The notes under the pieces: generated by a model
Told to the model about the DNA's origin: nothing
The model's input: the letters and a program-made list of their open reading frames with translations, nothing else
The model's database searches: none
Position numbers and translations under genes: made by a program
NCBI GenBank assembly: GCA_955652155.1
Contig: CATPAT010000192.1
Span: 1-5,550 of the forward strand
Source of the DNA: an uncultured Chthoniobacterales bacterium
Lineage (GTDB): Bacteria > Verrucomicrobiota > Verrucomicrobiia > Chthoniobacterales > UBA10450
Length of the DNA stretch: 5,550 nucleotides
Direction of reading: 5' to 3'
Part shown: positions 4,476-5,550 of the stretch, piece by piece
Position numbering within the stretch: position 1 is the first letter of the stretch
How the letters are laid out: every line of letters starts with the position of its first letter

Positions 4476-5550
4476 GTGAAAATTGTTTTCCTCACCGCCG
4501 CCGCTCACGCCGGCGGTGCAGAGGCGGCGTTACTGGAGTTAATGCGCGCACTGCGCGAGGCGCGGCCAGACTGGCCTCTTCACCTCATCGCCGGCGTGGA
4601 TGGACCCTTGCTGCAACAGGCTCGGGATGCAGGAGTAAACAGTGAAGTATTAGCTTTTGAGGATGCAATACGATTGAGCGGGGAAGAGCGATTCAGTGCC
4701 GGGGGTGGCTGGTGGCGCAAGCTTCAGCGGGCGCTCCGTCTCGCCTGCGGAGCGATGTCGGCACTTTTTTATGTGCGCCAGTTACGCGCTCGTTTTCAAC
4801 AGTTGCAGCCGGACCTGATCCATTCTCACGGCATGAAAATGCATCTGTTCGCATCTCTGGCTGAAAGGCGAGCGGGTGATGCAATCACCCCGCTCATCTG
4901 GCATTTCCAGGATTATTTGAGTGCGCGCCCGACCTTGGCACCTTTCCTGGGGCGACTCGCGGGAAAATGCGCCGCGGTCATTGCTACCTCAGAAAGCGTT
5001 GCCGCGGATGTGCGCAGGATATTGCCAGGCGTGCCTATCACCACGATTTACAATGTGATTGATCCGGAAAAATTTCAGTGCGAAGGTAGCACACTCGAAC
5101 TCGATAAACTTGCCAGGTTTCCACCTCCGCCGGCAGGGACGCTCCGAGTCGGCCTCATTGCCACATTCGCCCGCTGGAAGGGTCATGAAACATTTCTGCG
5201 CGCTATCTCTGTGTTTCCGCGTGATCGTAAAGTTCACTTCTATGTCATTGGGGGCCCCATTTACGCGACGCCCGGAAGCCAATGGGATGTCGAAGCGCTA
5301 AAGAAGCTCGCGGAAGAACTTGGAATAGCTGACCGAGTGAGTTTCACAGGATTTGTGGAGGACACCGCCGCCGCTATTCGCGCGGTCGATATTGTTGTGC
5401 ATGCGAGCACGGAGCCGGAACCATTCGGTCTCGTCATTATTCAAACGATGGCATGTGGCCGTCCGATAATTTCCAGCGCGCTCGGCGGCGCCAGCGAATT
5501 GATCGAACCCGAAGTCGATGGGATAACTTTTCCCGCTGGTGACTCTGAAG
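4476..5550 (+). CDS. Glycosyltransferase family 4 protein (partial, runs off the right edge)
   Basis: An open frame of 358 codons from GTG at 4476 to the edge, no stop. N-terminal domain: VKIVFLTAAAHAGGAE (1-16), WPLHLIAG (33-40), IHSHGMKMH, LIWHFQDYLSARP and ATSESVAADV. Linker: TIYNVIDPEKF. C-terminal donor domain: RVGLIATFARWKGHETF (K235 in the RxK phosphate-binding segment), VHFYVIGGP, RVSFTGFVED, then STEPEPFGLVIIQTMACGRP with E315 as the first Glu of the EX7E signature and Gln323 where the second Glu normally stands, and GGASELI. Only the last few helices are missing. It would transfer a sugar from a nucleotide donor in cell-surface glycan assembly. GTG is chosen because it aligns with the ATG of the paralog just upstream; its Shine-Dalgarno is poor (AAAGGG 15 nt upstream). 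The shared motifs point to tandem duplication or co-acquisition. Confidence 0.88.
   Translation, partial: MKIVFLTAAAHAGGAEAALLELMRALREARPDWPLHLIAGVDGPLLQQARDAGVNSEVLAFEDAIRLSGEERFSAGGGWWRKLQRALRLACGAMSALFYVRQLRARFQQLQPDLIHSHGMKMHLFASLAERRAGDAITPLIWHFQDYLSARPTLAPFLGRLAGKCAAVIATSESVAADVRRILPGVPITTIYNVIDPEKFQCEGSTLELDKLARFPPPPAGTLRVGLIATFARWKGHETFLRAISVFPRDRKVHFYVIGGPIYATPGSQWDVEALKKLAEELGIADRVSFTGFVEDTAAAIRAVDIVVHASTEPEPFGLVIIQTMACGRPIISSALGGASELIEPEVDGITFPAGDSE

Noticed and set aside
4359..4479. Possible separate small gene ending in TGA overlapping the second glycosyltransferase start
   Set aside because: The frame is open back to a TAA at 4279-4281, but it has no family resemblance, no good ribosome binding site and lies in the decayed tail of the first glycosyltransferase.

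Overview
The window looks like an accessory stretch of a bacterial chromosome (base composition near 50% GC by eye) devoted mainly to surface polysaccharide synthesis, with the edge of a PqqD-type peptide modification locus at its left end. No marker fixes the phylum. The GT4 glycosyltransferase type seen here (N-terminus like [MV]xIxFLxxxxxxGGAE, then WPLHLIAG) resembles proteins I associate with Verrucomicrobiota and Acidobacteriota; that is an impression from memory and not a search result.

Layout. 1-318 (minus): a PqqD-like RRE protein of 92 aa, followed 9 nt downstream by the first ten codons of another gene that runs off the left edge. An unrecognised 41-aa ORF (330-455, minus) lies directly upstream of the PqqD gene. 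482-1129 (plus): an internal fragment of an AtuA/DUF1446 protein lacking both ends, a gene relic facing the opposite way. 1134-3136 (minus): a two-gene unit, a GNAT-type acyltransferase followed after 2 nt by a NodB/CE4-like polysaccharide deacetylase. The GNAT gene ends in eight T residues immediately before its stop. 3137-3643: a divergent intergenic region of about 500 bp with no sizeable gene, holding a weak promoter candidate, a 22-codon ORF and a perfect hairpin. 3644-4475 (plus): a GT4 glycosyltransferase with an intact N-terminal domain whose C-terminal half is lost through a frameshift at a C5 run and further decay. 4476-5550 (plus): a paralogous GT4 glycosyltransferase, complete through both domains as far as the window edge.

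How it fits together. The glycosyltransferases would add sugars to a lipid-linked or growing glycan at the cytoplasmic membrane. The deacetylase and the GNAT enzyme would trim or add acyl groups on that glycan or its precursors. The PqqD protein belongs to a separate theme, leader-peptide recognition in RiPP synthesis; clusters of PqqD with lasso-type B2 proteases do occur beside polysaccharide loci, but the partner gene is cut off here. One truncated gene fragment and one decayed paralog mark the region as rearranged. The points most worth checking are the possible slippage fusion of GNAT to deacetylase, the substituted active-site residues in the deacetylase and in the second glycosyltransferase, and the decayed tandem glycosyltransferase.
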